Below, piece after piece: positions 18,757 to 26,931 of a DNA stretch of 27,778 nucleotides; within the stretch, counting starts at the first letter, position 1; each line of letters starts with the position of its first letter. The notes under the pieces were generated by a model. That model had not been told where the DNA came from and ran no database searches. It saw only the letters and a list, made by a program, of their open reading frames with translations. The stretch covers positions 1-27,778 of the forward strand of contig DJXY01000075.1 of assembly GCA_002449915.1 (NCBI GenBank), written 5' to 3'. A program made the position numbers and the translations under genes. Origin of the DNA: Oribacterium sp. UBA6992 (GTDB lineage Bacteria > Bacillota > Clostridia > Lachnospirales > Lachnospiraceae).

Positions 18757-19756
18757 ATCAAGACTTGGAAAGGGTGTGAGCAGTATCTTTGGCCCGGCTT
18801 CTGCATCTACGGAGGAAACAAAACCAAGGACACATTATAAGACCGTAGCCGAAAAGCGGAAAGAGGAGCTTGGAGAAGGTAATGAGGTCAGGCTCAGAGT
18901 TCCGGAGACGGAGGAACAGAAAGGAAAAAATGTGGCAGAGGGCGAGGGACAGGTCATGCTGAAGCTAAGCCTGATCCAGCCGAACGAAAATCAACCACGG
19001 AAATCCTTTGATGAGGATGACCTGGAGGAGCTTGCTGCCTCCATCCGTGAATATGGTGTTATTCAGCCTTTGATTGTAAAGAAGCAGGGACCGCTCTATG
19101 AAATTATTGCAGGAGAGCGCCGCTGGAGAGCTGCACGTATGGCAGGACTTAAGGAAGTTCCGGTTATTATCCGGGAGATGGATGAAAGAACCAGCCGTGA
19201 GGTTTCCATTATCGAGAACATTCAGAGAGAGGATCTCAATGCGGTGGAGGAAGCACTCGCATATCAAAGCCTCATTACAGAATATGGTCTGACACAGGAG
19301 GAGGTTGCGGAAAAGGTCGCAAGGAAACGTTCGACCATTACCAACAGCCTGAGACTTCTGAAGCTGGAGCCAGAGATTCTGGAGATGCTGCGTGAGGGGA
19401 AAATTACACAGGGACATGCGCGGGCGCTGCTTGGCATTGAGGATTCCGAGCTTCGGATCCGGATAGCGAGGAAGTGCGAGGAAGAAAATCTCAGTGTCCG
19501 TGAGATTGAAAATCTAGTAAAGCTGGATAAGCTTGCAAAGGAAAAAAAGGAAAAGAAGGCATCTCCGGAAGCAGAGGAAATGAAGCAGCTCAAGGCGATA
19601 TACAAGGATCTGGAGAGAAAAATGAAATCAAGTCTTGGTACAAAGGTCTCGATTGTGCCTAAGGATACCCATAAGGGAAAGCTTGAGATTGAATATTACA
19701 CACCGGAGGATCTGGACCGGATTTTTACCATATTAAATTCGGCTTCCGGCTCCTGA
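18749..19756 (+). CDS. parB: Chromosome-partitioning protein ParB (Spo0J)
   Basis: CTP-dependent DNA clamp that loads at parS and spreads to organise the origin. The 335 residues show a variable N-terminal region (1-70), the CTP-binding core with GERRWRAAR (122-130) and ENIQRE (156-161), and a helix-turn-helix LTQEEVAEKVARKRSTITNS (181-200). A Lys/Glu-rich linker and the C-terminal dimerisation domain follow. It is longer than B. subtilis Spo0J (282), largely through the N-terminal extension. The ATG start overlaps the parA end and has AAGGGGG upstream. Three parS targets lie within 2.7 kb upstream. Confidence 0.96.
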   Translation: MAKSRLGKGVSSIFGPASASTEETKPRTHYKTVAEKRKEELGEGNEVRLRVPETEEQKGKNVAEGEGQVMLKLSLIQPNENQPRKSFDEDDLEELAASIREYGVIQPLIVKKQGPLYEIIAGERRWRAARMAGLKEVPVIIREMDERTSREVSIIENIQREDLNAVEEALAYQSLITEYGLTQEEVAEKVARKRSTITNSLRLLKLEPEILEMLREGKITQGHARALLGIEDSELRIRIARKCEEENLSVREIENLVKLDKLAKEKKEKKASPEAEEMKQLKAIYKDLERKMKSSLGTKVSIVPKDTHKGKLEIEYYTPEDLDRIFTILNSASGS

Positions 19757-19778
19757 AATCCGGAGTCCTGGAGTGATT

Positions 19779-20285
19779 ATGATGATAAATAGAGAGTATA
19801 TCATGCTGGCGGCGATCGGGGCAGCCTTGCTGCTGGCATTTATTTCACTGATTCTTGCCATCCGAGCGAATGCAAAATATAAGAGGCTCAGGAAGCAGTA
19901 TGAGTTTTTTATGCGGGGAAAGGATGCGGAATCTCTTGAGGATTATTTCGTGGCACTGCAGAAGCATGTGGAAAATCTTGAGGATGAGGACCAGAAAAAC
20001 AAGGAAATGCTTCGTATCCTGAACCGGAATATCCGTGCGTCCTTTCAGAAATTTGGCATGATCAAATATAATGCCTTTGGGGGCATCGGCGGAAATTTGT
20101 CATTCGCAATGGCTATGCTGGACTATACCAATACAGGCTTTGTGTTAAATTCCGTGTATTCCAAGGAAGGCTGTTTCCTGTACATCAAGGATGTAGATGC
20201 CGGAACCACGGAGGTTGAGCTCGGTGCGGAGGAGAAGCTTGCGCTTGAGCAGGCACTTGGATATCGGGAGAAACAGCAGCAGTGA
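19779..20285 (+). CDS. DUF4446 family membrane protein
   Basis: Conserved protein of unknown function often found beside parB in Clostridia. The 168 residues have one membrane helix (about 5-26) followed by a basic stretch (RANAKYKRLRKQY), so the rest should face the cytoplasm. A coiled-coil-like acidic/basic segment (about 45-85) leads to the family core YNAFGGIGGNLSFAMAMLD and GFVLNSVYSKEG. The ATG at 19779 has GGAG 5 nt upstream; a GTG at 19773 and an ATG at 19782 are alternatives. It lies 22 nt after parB and overlaps the next gene by 4 nt (GTGA), so it belongs to the par operon. The DUF assignment is from recall. Confidence 0.8.
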   Translation: MMINREYIMLAAIGAALLLAFISLILAIRANAKYKRLRKQYEFFMRGKDAESLEDYFVALQKHVENLEDEDQKNKEMLRILNRNIRASFQKFGMIKYNAFGGIGGNLSFAMAMLDYTNTGFVLNSVYSKEGCFLYIKDVDAGTTEVELGAEEKLALEQALGYREKQQQ

Positions 20286-22750
20286 AAAAACAGACGAAAA
20301 AACGTATTTACAGGATTCTTTTTATGAGCGGCATCTTTCTCGCCGCTCTCATTGTTTATTTTATATTCTCTTTCCGCTCGATGGAACGATCCAATACCGT
20401 GTACTCTACAATGGGGGATCCCAAGCTGCCGGTGATGTTTGTAAAGGAGCAGGATTTACTGATCAATCCGATGCATGCGTATCTGCAGGATATGGGAAAT
20501 CAGGCGGCGAGGGACTCGATCACGGTACTTCCGGAGGATCGTAAGCTTGCACTGGTCATGCAGGACTATGACAGCAGCATTCAGACGGTACAGTATGAGA
20601 TCCGCTCATTGGATCTCAGTCATTTGATAGAAAACGGCGCGGTGACAGATCTAGGCACCAGCGATGGAAAAACATCATTTACTGTGCCGATTCAGAACCT
20701 GATTGCCAAGGACCAGGAGTATCTTTTAAAGCTTACGGTGGATACAGGCGAGGATACGCTTAACTTTTACACGAGGATTTTGTGGACAGATCAAAATTAT
20801 GCGGCGGATATGATTTCACTTGCCAGGTCTTTTACCGAGAAATCCTTTGATAAGACTGCGGCGAGAGAGCTCACACAGTATATGGAAAGCAATGATACCG
20901 TGGATCAAACGGATCTCGGACATGTGACGATTCACTCGAGCTTTGACCAGATTACATGGGGAAATACAGGTATGAAGCCTGATGGAGATTTCTACCTGAC
21001 TGTCAAGGAGATGTCCGGTGTTATGGGAGAAATCCAGATCGTATATGAGTCAGAATGTACGTCGGACCAGGGTACAGTGACAAAATTCAGAAATGAAGAT
21101 AATTATCTGCTGCGATATGATCCTCAGAGAATCTTTATGATGAATTTTGACCGGAGAACAGAGGAGCTTTTTGATGGATCCGGCGATCGGTTTAAGGATA
21201 ACAGCATTGAAATCGGCATTGGAAGCGAGGAAGCGATCCAGACCCAGGCTTCGGATTCCGGGCAGTTTACTGCATTTACCACAGGAGATGCTCTTTGGAG
21301 ATACGATGCCTCGGATCATGGAGAGCTTACACAGATTTTTACCTATCGGGGGGAGAACGATAGTCTGAGATCTGATTACCGGGCACACAAAATCAGGGTT
21401 TTATCTGTGCAAAATAACGGTGATGTAAGTTTCCTTGTTTATGGCTATATCAATCGTGGAAAGCATGAGGGTTATAACGGAATTGTATATTACACCTATG
21501 ATAATTCAGAGGATACCGTTACAGAAAACTTCTTTATCCGGATCCCGGAAAACTATGAACAGATTGCGTGGAATGTTGAGAAACTCTCATATATCAGCAG
21601 CGGAGGAATGCTGTACCTCTATTATGAGGGAAGTATCTATGGCGTTGATATCAACAGCATGGAGGTGGTAACCGTTGCGGAGGGACTTGAGCAGTCCGAA
21701 TTTGCAAGCTCGGAGTCCGGCAGATATATCGCCTGGCAGGATCCGGCAGCGTCTGACCGGTATCACAGTAGTAAGCTCATGTTTATGGATCTGGATTCTA
21801 ACAACAACTTTACGATCTCTCCGGATGGAGACAATGTAAGAATCCTTGGCTTTATCGGAGAGGATCTGATTTATGGTCTGACAGAGGCTTCCGTGCAGGA
21901 TACGTATACCACAATGCAGGAGGTTCCGGTCTCCAGAATCTGTATTGAGGATGCCGAACAGAACATAAAGACGGATTATCATAAGGAGGGTCTGGTCTTT
22001 GCCAATATTGAGGTAGGCGGCGGACGGATCCATTTTGATAAGCTGAATGCCGGAGACCTGTCAAAGCAGGGAGAGGACTCGATCATTTCCAATCTGGAGG
22101 GAGCGGATACGACAAAAGCTTCTGTGGAAAGTGAAAATTCCGGTGTAAAGCAGAAAATCTATCAGCTTAAGGTTCAAAATCTCGGGAAAAGGAGCGTTTC
22201 ACTCCATACGCCAGAGCATCTCTCTGTGGAAAAGACCTCCTCGATTGAGTTTACTGCAGATACAAAGAGCAGTGGACAGCTCTTTTATGCATGGTCCATG
22301 GGACATTTCCGCGGCAGAACACAATCCTTAAGAGAAGCATGGAATCTTATCTATGAGGATCAGGGCTATGTGACGGATCAGAATCAGCACATGATATGGA
22401 ACCGGGATGATAAGGAAACAATTGTGCATATCAAGGACCCGGCATCTAAGGCACAGGAGCTCATAGAGAAGCTGCCGGAGCTTACCGGACTTAATCTGTA
22501 TGAGGATATGATCATGGTCAATGCTTCCGGTCTGGATCTTAACAGTGTGCTGTATTTTGTCGGGAAGGGAATACCGGTTGTGGCCTACAGCGGAGAGAGC
22601 TATCAGCTTGTTACGGGCTATGATCAGTTCAATATACGACTTTATAACCCCGGCGATGGAACAGAGCAGTTGATGGGGAGAGAAGACGGAGAGAATTATT
22701 TTAAAGACCAGGGATATCATTTTGTGGCTTCGGTTCCGGTCAAAAACTGA
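20282..22750 (+). CDS. Membrane-anchored extracytoplasmic protein, beta-propeller-like with C39-like C-terminal domain; function unknown
   Basis: The 822 residues begin with a basic KKQTKKR segment and one membrane helix (about 12-31) without a clear cleavage site, so about 790 residues should lie outside the cell membrane. The middle (about 280-590) is rich in short beta-strand-like segments such as GDVSFLVYGYINRG and GGMLYLYYEGSIYGVD, suggesting a beta-propeller. The C-terminus (about 655-822) resembles the papain-like C39 fold: a LYFVGKGIPVVAY strand then YQLVTGYDQFNIRLYNPGDGT. It has no cysteine in that domain and Tyr774/Gln775 near where C39 enzymes have the catalytic His, so it is probably not a peptidase. 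The GTG start overlaps the preceding stop (GTGA). It is last in the par operon, before a strong terminator. Fold calls are inference. Confidence 0.7.
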   Translation: MKKQTKKRIYRILFMSGIFLAALIVYFIFSFRSMERSNTVYSTMGDPKLPVMFVKEQDLLINPMHAYLQDMGNQAARDSITVLPEDRKLALVMQDYDSSIQTVQYEIRSLDLSHLIENGAVTDLGTSDGKTSFTVPIQNLIAKDQEYLLKLTVDTGEDTLNFYTRILWTDQNYAADMISLARSFTEKSFDKTAARELTQYMESNDTVDQTDLGHVTIHSSFDQITWGNTGMKPDGDFYLTVKEMSGVMGEIQIVYESECTSDQGTVTKFRNEDNYLLRYDPQRIFMMNFDRRTEELFDGSGDRFKDNSIEIGIGSEEAIQTQASDSGQFTAFTTGDALWRYDASDHGELTQIFTYRGENDSLRSDYRAHKIRVLSVQNNGDVSFLVYGYINRGKHEGYNGIVYYTYDNSEDTVTENFFIRIPENYEQIAWNVEKLSYISSGGMLYLYYEGSIYGVDINSMEVVTVAEGLEQSEFASSESGRYIAWQDPAASDRYHSSKLMFMDLDSNNNFTISPDGDNVRILGFIGEDLIYGLTEASVQDTYTTMQEVPVSRICIEDAEQNIKTDYHKEGLVFANIEVGGGRIHFDKLNAGDLSKQGEDSIISNLEGADTTKASVESENSGVKQKIYQLKVQNLGKRSVSLHTPEHLSVEKTSSIEFTADTKSSGQLFYAWSMGHFRGRTQSLREAWNLIYEDQGYVTDQNQHMIWNRDDKETIVHIKDPASKAQELIEKLPELTGLNLYEDMIMVNASGLDLNSVLYFVGKGIPVVAYSGESYQLVTGYDQFNIRLYNPGDGTEQLMGREDGENYFKDQGYHFVASVPVKN

Positions 22751-22775
22751 TAGAAGCTTACGGAAATATGGCATA

Positions 22776-22812
22776 AAAAAACGGGTCGGAGATCAATTCC
22801 GATCCGTTTTTT
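22776..22812. terminator. Bidirectional rho-independent terminator
   Basis: AAAAAACGGGTCGGA (22776-22790) pairs with TCCGATCCGTTTTTT (22798-22812) with one mismatch (G-U in plus-strand RNA), leaving a 7-nt loop. A-run on the left and T-run on the right make it work in both directions. It separates the par operon from the convergent rsmA gene. Confidence 0.92.
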
Positions 22813-22923
22813 ATGAGGTGCAAGCAATAAAGATATAAGCCCTAACACTAGTACATATTAAAAGCCAAGTTCCATGTTGTGAAACAGCAACTGTTTGTTT
22901 CCAGGCAGTAGATCGTGCGTATC

Positions 22924-23784
22924 TTACGGCTGCAGCAGGTCGCTCAACCTGGCAAACTGCTCCAGTGTCAGTGCTTCTCCGCGGACTGTTGCCGGGAGAC
23001 TCATCTTATCAAGAGCCCGCAGAATTGCATCCTTTTGAAGTCCCGCACCATGAGAGAGCGAGTTCAAAAGAGTTTTCCGACGCTGACCAAAGGCAGCGCG
23101 GATCAGCTGAAACATAAACTCCTCATCCTGCATGTTAACCGGTGGCTCCGGGTAGCGCTTCAGGCGAATGACGGCAGAGCCGACATTTGGCCGCGGGATA
23201 AAACAGTTTGGCGGAACCTGCTGTACGATTTCCGGCTCGGCATAATACTGCACCGCGAGGGAAAGCGCGCCATAGTCCTTGCTTCCCGGTCCTGCCTTCA
23301 TCCGGTCTGCAACCTCCTTCTGTACCATAACGGTAATGGATAAGATGGGAGCGAGACTTTCAAACAGCCCCATAATGATCGGCGTTGTGATGTAGTAAGG
23401 CAGATTGGCTACGACCTTGACAGGTTTCCCTGCATTATAGGTATCAATGACCTCATTGAGATCCAGCTTCAATACGTCATTATGCAGGATGGTAACATTT
23501 TCATAATCCTTCAGTGTAGATGTAAGAATTGGAATCAGGTTATCATCGATCTCGACCGTTACCACGTGACCGGCAGCCTCTGCCAGAGCCTGTGTCATGG
23601 TACCGATGCCGGGACCGATCTCGAGGACACAATCCTCCTTTGTAATTTCCGAGCTTGTAATGATCCGGTTCAGTACATTGGCATCAATCAGAAAGTTCTG
23701 ACCGAAGCGCTTCTGAAAGCGGAATTCATTTTGCTGAATGATACGGATGGTTTCCTGTGGATTAATTAATTTCATCTTGTCCAT
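22924..23784 (-). CDS. rsmA: 16S rRNA (adenine(1518)-N6/adenine(1519)-N6)-dimethyltransferase RsmA
   Basis: KsgA-type enzyme that dimethylates two adenines in helix 45 during small-subunit maturation. The 286 residues contain the signature FGQNFLID (27-34), SAM motif I VLEIGPGIGTMTQAL (53-67) and the catalytic NLPYYITTPI (127-136). The ATG at 23784 overlaps the upstream HD gene by 13 nt. An in-frame ATG at 23775 overlaps it as ATGA and would remove three residues; neither has a strong SD. Coupled translation with the HD gene is likely. Confidence 0.95.
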   Translation of the reverse strand: MDKMKLINPQETIRIIQQNEFRFQKRFGQNFLIDANVLNRIITSSEITKEDCVLEIGPGIGTMTQALAEAAGHVVTVEIDDNLIPILTSTLKDYENVTILHNDVLKLDLNEVIDTYNAGKPVKVVANLPYYITTPIIMGLFESLAPILSITVMVQKEVADRMKAGPGSKDYGALSLAVQYYAEPEIVQQVPPNCFIPRPNVGSAVIRLKRYPEPPVNMQDEEFMFQLIRAAFGQRRKTLLNSLSHGAGLQKDAILRALDKMSLPATVRGEALTLEQFARLSDLLQP

Positions 23785-24329
23785 AGTTCATCTGAATGAT
23801 CCCTGTGGAGAACGCGTACCGCTTTTAACCTTTTAGCATTCAGAAGCATCTTGAATCGCATATAGCTTTCCACGGCATTGGCAAAGGATTCCTGTGTCGC
23901 AACAATCTTATCGGACAGTGTCAGGATATAAGCGAGTCTTGAGGTTGGCACGGAAGTAGCCAGCGGAAACATATGACTGCGGATGGCTTTCTTTTCCTTC
24001 TCGGAGAGCTTGTAGCCTTCCTTCTCGGAATTTTCCACAGCATCCTCCGGATGATAGAAGCAGTACATGCGGCCATTGTGTCCCACCGGATCTCCCTTAC
24101 GGTAATCGACAAGACAGAAATCGTGCAGCAGACCGACTCTCGCAGCGCTGACGGAGTCCACACCGAACTTCGGAGCCATGTGATAAGCCATTTCTGCCAC
24201 TCTGACACTGTGATCATAGGTGTTGGTGCTTCCATGTCTCGGAACAGCTTTTAACATCCGGTAATTTGGATTATTCGTGATATCAGAAAACTGTTCCGCA
24301 AATTGTATTGCATCATCGGATAAAACCAT
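23772..24329 (-). CDS. HD-domain protein (predicted metal-dependent phosphohydrolase)
   Basis: Probable HD-superfamily hydrolase of unknown substrate. From the chosen start it has 185 residues. It shows H in NTYDHSVRVAEM, the His-Asp pair in GLLHDFCLVDY, His in IRSHMFPL and Asp in TLSDKIVA, which together form the usual metal site. Three nearby ATGs exist at 24338, 24335 and 24329. AAAGGA directly abuts the first and lies 9 nt before the third, so 24329 is the best-spaced start. It overlaps rsmA and appears to be co-transcribed with it. The link to rRNA methylation is unknown. Confidence 0.82.
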   Translation of the reverse strand: MVLSDDAIQFAEQFSDITNNPNYRMLKAVPRHGSTNTYDHSVRVAEMAYHMAPKFGVDSVSAARVGLLHDFCLVDYRKGDPVGHNGRMYCFYHPEDAVENSEKEGYKLSEKEKKAIRSHMFPLATSVPTSRLAYILTLSDKIVATQESFANAVESYMRFKMLLNAKRLKAVRVLHRDHSDELWTR

Positions 24330-24354
24330 TGGCATCATTCCTTTCTATATAAAC

Positions 24355-24439
24355 CCTTCCGCGGCTCTCCGGGGAAGGATCAACGAAACTGTGTTCTCTC
24401 AGGTATCAACAATATAAACGATTCTCATCCCGGAAACAA
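24355..24439 (-). promoter_or_regulatory. Possible promoter and leader hairpin for the HD-rsmA operon
   Basis: On the minus strand, TTGTTT (24434-24439), a 17-bp spacer and TATATT (24411-24416) form a plausible promoter with a weak -35. The leader would contain a 10-bp hairpin with one mismatch (24355-24378, CCTTCCGCGG with CCGGGGAAGG) about 17 nt before the SD. The hairpin lacks a T run, so a classic terminator for the upstream hydrolase gene is less likely. Confidence 0.35.
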
Positions 24440-24483
24440 GAGAGTTTAGGAAATATTCATTGAAATATTATATATGCTGAAGC

Positions 24484-25395
24484 TTAAAAATGTGCATCAA
24501 TCCAGGATAAAAGAGCGTGTTTTACTTCCTCCCGGTTGGTTTCCATCAGCATCTCATGACGTTTCCCCGGATAGATCCTGAGACTCACATCCCCGTGACC
24601 GGTGCCCTTAAGCCAGGCATAGACCTGTGCAGGACCGATGCCATAGTCCCCGACAGGATCGGCTCCGCCGCTGAAAATGTAGATGGGAATGTCAGGAACC
24701 TTTTTTGCCCAACTGCTCCCGGAAATTCCAAGAAGCCCCTTCAGAACATCAAAGCATGCACCAAGTGTAAGATGGCAGGCTAAGGGGTCGTGCTCATGCA
24801 TCCGGCAGGTTTCCTCGTCCGTAGAGCACCAGGCATAGCTGTTGACCGGATTGGAGATATCCTTTAAAAATATTTCCGCCATCTTATTGGTGTATTTATG
24901 CCCGTCATACATGCTGCCGTGGATTTTATATTGCGTAGCGATATAAGAGTAAGCAATACGGGTTTTATAGCTTATACCGGCAGTTCCGGACAGAATCAGA
25001 CCATCCAGCTCTTTAGGATATCTGGAAGCAAAATCTCTTGCAAGAAACGATCCCATAGAGTGACCGAACATGATTATGGGAAGTCCCGGAAACCATTTCT
25101 GTGCCAGGTGGTTCATACGACGCAGGTCATGGAGCATTGCCTGCCAGCCATCCTTCTCGCCAAAGGAACCGGATACATTGGCGCTGTGTCCATGTCCCTG
25201 TAGATCCTGTCGGATGACGATAAAGCCCTTTCTGGCAAGTTCCTCCGAGAGTGCATCATATCGACCGAGATGGCTTTGCATCCCATGGACAAGGTTGATG
25301 ATGGCACGAGGCGCAGTTGTCTCATCCCGAAGCAGTACACAGTAGATTGTACCGACACCATTGGCAGCAGGCGCACGCCAGACTCTCTTTTCCAT
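24484..25395 (-). CDS. Alpha/beta hydrolase, monoacylglycerol lipase/lysophospholipase-like
   Basis: Serine hydrolase of the Hydrolase_4 type, probably acting on acylglycerol or lysophospholipid esters; the substrate is not determined. The 303 residues show the oxyanion region LVHGMQSH (35-42), the nucleophile elbow GHSMG with Ser113, Asp246 in SGGADPVGD, and His280 in GKRHEML, a complete catalytic triad. No signal peptide is seen. The frame extends upstream to 25512, but the ATG at 25395 is chosen because GGAGG lies 5 nt before it and the family N-terminus begins there. It stands alone on the minus strand, divergent from the next operon. Confidence 0.88.
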   Translation of the reverse strand: MEKRVWRAPAANGVGTIYCVLLRDETTAPRAIINLVHGMQSHLGRYDALSEELARKGFIVIRQDLQGHGHSANVSGSFGEKDGWQAMLHDLRRMNHLAQKWFPGLPIIMFGHSMGSFLARDFASRYPKELDGLILSGTAGISYKTRIAYSYIATQYKIHGSMYDGHKYTNKMAEIFLKDISNPVNSYAWCSTDEETCRMHEHDPLACHLTLGACFDVLKGLLGISGSSWAKKVPDIPIYIFSGGADPVGDYGIGPAQVYAWLKGTGHGDVSLRIYPGKRHEMLMETNREEVKHALLSWIDAHF

Positions 25396-25429
25396 AATGA
25401 CCTCCATAAAATATATGTTTATTAAAACA

Positions 25430-25457
25430 ATTTTAGCATCAGGGACAGGAATTACAA
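25430..25457 (-). promoter_or_regulatory. Possible promoter for the alpha/beta hydrolase gene
   Basis: On the minus strand, TTGTAA (25452-25457), a 16-bp spacer and TAAAAT (25430-25435) with an extended TG one base upstream of the -10. The leader to the ATG at 25395 is about 28 nt. Confidence 0.45.
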
Positions 25458-25479
25458 GAATCACAATAGGCAAAATTCT

Positions 25480-25508
25480 TTGCATGGCAAGAATGCATAA
25501 GGTATAAT
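25480..25508 (+). promoter_or_regulatory. Promoter for the DUF3783-lepB operon
   Basis: TTGCAT (25480-25485), a 17-bp spacer and a perfect TATAAT (25503-25508). Transcription would begin near 25515, leaving a very short leader with GGAGG before the ATG at 25531. Confidence 0.7.
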
Positions 25509-25530
25509 ACATAAATCGTGGAGGAACGAC

Positions 25531-25851
25531 ATGAAAAAACTTCTATATATAAATCAGAAAGATAGAGCGAAGCTTCGTACGGTGCGGTCGGTTGCCATAT
25601 TGCAGAGGATCCGTCTTGAGGAGATACCGGAGGAGGAAGTCCGGGAGCTGCCGGAGGATGCTGAAATGATGCGGATGAGCGGCTTTACCGGAGAGGAAAT
25701 GCGGCAGTTCCTTGGAGCACTGCGCAGAAATGGAGTTACAGTAGATTTAAAATGTGTGGAAACGGAAACAAATCGCGAATGGAGGCTGAAAAGGCTTTAT
25801 GAGGAGCTTCTGGAGGAGCACACAACGATGAACAACAGGAAAGAACAGTGA
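25531..25851 (+). CDS. DUF3783 family protein
   Basis: Small conserved protein of unknown function. The 106 residues include the family region SGFTGEEMRQFLGALRRNG (50-68) followed by VDLKCVETETNREWRLKRLYEELLEEH, matching my recollection of DUF3783. It is soluble and has no signal peptide. ATG start with GGAGG 6 nt upstream. The stop overlaps the proposed lepB GTG start by 4 nt (GTGA), so the two are probably coupled. The family label is from recall. Confidence 0.75.
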   Translation: MKKLLYINQKDRAKLRTVRSVAILQRIRLEEIPEEEVRELPEDAEMMRMSGFTGEEMRQFLGALRRNGVTVDLKCVETETNREWRLKRLYEELLEEHTTMNNRKEQ

Positions 25852-26813
25852 GAGCCATGGAAAACAATAAAAATAATCCATTTATAGAGATTGTAGATCA
25901 TAAGGTAACGGAGCTTCCGGATCCCAAGAAGGATAAAGATCAGGATCAGGATAAGGATCATGATAAGAATACGACCAAGCTGCAGGATGAGCCGCAGGAC
26001 ATGGAATCAGAGGGAAATCCTGAGGTACAGTCTGACATAAAAACCGAAATAAAATCTGAGGCAAAACAGGAAAAACATCATAAGCATGCCGGACACGGCA
26101 GGGATCAGAAGGAACCGGAAGAAAAAAAGCCAGGTGTGCTAAGTGAAATTATCGAGTGGATCAAGATCCTTGTGTTTGCAGCGGTAGCGGCATTTCTGCT
26201 TAACAACTTTATTATCGCCAATTCCACTGTACCGACAGGCTCAATGGAAAACACCATCATGGCTGGCTCCCGGGTATTTGGTTCGAGACTGAAGTATACC
26301 TTTGGGGATGTTGCGAGAGATGATGTGGCAATTTTTATTTACGGCTATACCTGCCGGAACTGCGGTGCAGAGTACCGGGAGACGGATGCCGGCGTATGTC
26401 CCAACTGCGGACAGGCAGACAGCAAGAACCGCGTGATTTATTATGTAAAGCGTGTGATCGGCATGCCGGGGGATCATATTGAAATCAAAAAAACCGGAGA
26501 GGTGGATGCTTCCGAGATCTCCAAGCTACCGGTTAAATCATCCACAGGTAAGGTCCCGGTCGGTACCCTGTATGTCAATGGAGAAGCTAAGGAAGAGGTA
26601 TATCTGCCGGAGCCGATGATTTGTGATGGAAATCAGTTCCCGGAGGTGGATGTTACCGTGCCGGAGGGCTGCTACTACATGCTGGGCGACAATCGTAATA
26701 ATTCGATGGACGCAAGATACTGGGGCAGCAATAATTTTGTGAAGCGTGACCGGATGATCGCCAAGGTGTATGTGAAGTACTGGCCTCTAAGTGAAATGGG
26801 CATGGTGCATTGA
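25848..26813 (+). CDS. lepB: Type I signal peptidase with a zinc-ribbon-like insert
   Basis: Membrane serine protease that cleaves signal peptides from exported proteins. The 321 residues begin with a very charged cytoplasmic region (1-98, with Lys/Asp/Gln/His repeats), then one membrane helix (about 104-124). The catalytic Ser132 is in STVPTGSMENT, the Lys201 general base in YYVKRVIGMPGD, and GDNRNNSMDARYWG at 280-293. Between the first catalytic strand and Lys201 lies an insert with CRNC (169-172) and CPNC (184-187), a classic four-cysteine zinc ribbon layout not found in standard SPase I. The GTG at 25848 has AGGA 7 nt upstream; an ATG at 25857 would shorten the protein by three residues. 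Confidence 0.93.
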   Translation: MRAMENNKNNPFIEIVDHKVTELPDPKKDKDQDQDKDHDKNTTKLQDEPQDMESEGNPEVQSDIKTEIKSEAKQEKHHKHAGHGRDQKEPEEKKPGVLSEIIEWIKILVFAAVAAFLLNNFIIANSTVPTGSMENTIMAGSRVFGSRLKYTFGDVARDDVAIFIYGYTCRNCGAEYRETDAGVCPNCGQADSKNRVIYYVKRVIGMPGDHIEIKKTGEVDASEISKLPVKSSTGKVPVGTLYVNGEAKEEVYLPEPMICDGNQFPEVDVTVPEGCYYMLGDNRNNSMDARYWGSNNFVKRDRMIAKVYVKYWPLSEMGMVH

Positions 26814-26870
26814 TTCTGTATAGATAGAATCGGCATAACATTTTTCACAGATTGGTCACAGTAGACCGAT
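26812..26870 (+). other. Small hairpins between lepB and the aminopeptidase gene
   Basis: GATTCT/AGAATC (26812-26831) overlaps the lepB stop, and ATTGGTC/GACCGAT (26851-26870, one G-U pair) follows. The first hairpin has a T5 run ten bases after it (26841-26845), so at best it is a weak terminator. No convincing promoter for the next gene was found, though TATAAAAT occurs at 26882-26889 without a good -35. Confidence 0.3.
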
Positions 26871-26931
26871 ACTATGGTGCTTATAAAATTTTGCGGTGTT
26901 TTAGAGCTGCGTGAAAGAAAGGAAAATCATT

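Noticed and set aside
22871..22896. GTGAAACAG sequence near the rsmA 3' end as a degenerate parS
   Set aside because: Lacks the CACGTG centre; it is only a small AAACAG/CTGTTT hairpin.
23561..23570. CACGTG core inside rsmA as a possible further parS site
   Set aside because: The flanks (ACCACGTGAC) do not match the parS arms TGTTNC/GAAACA.
25396..25512. 39-residue hydrophobic N-terminal extension of the alpha/beta hydrolase, which could be read as a signal peptide
   Set aside because: The extension covers the likely promoters, and GGAGG is ideally placed before ATG 25395.
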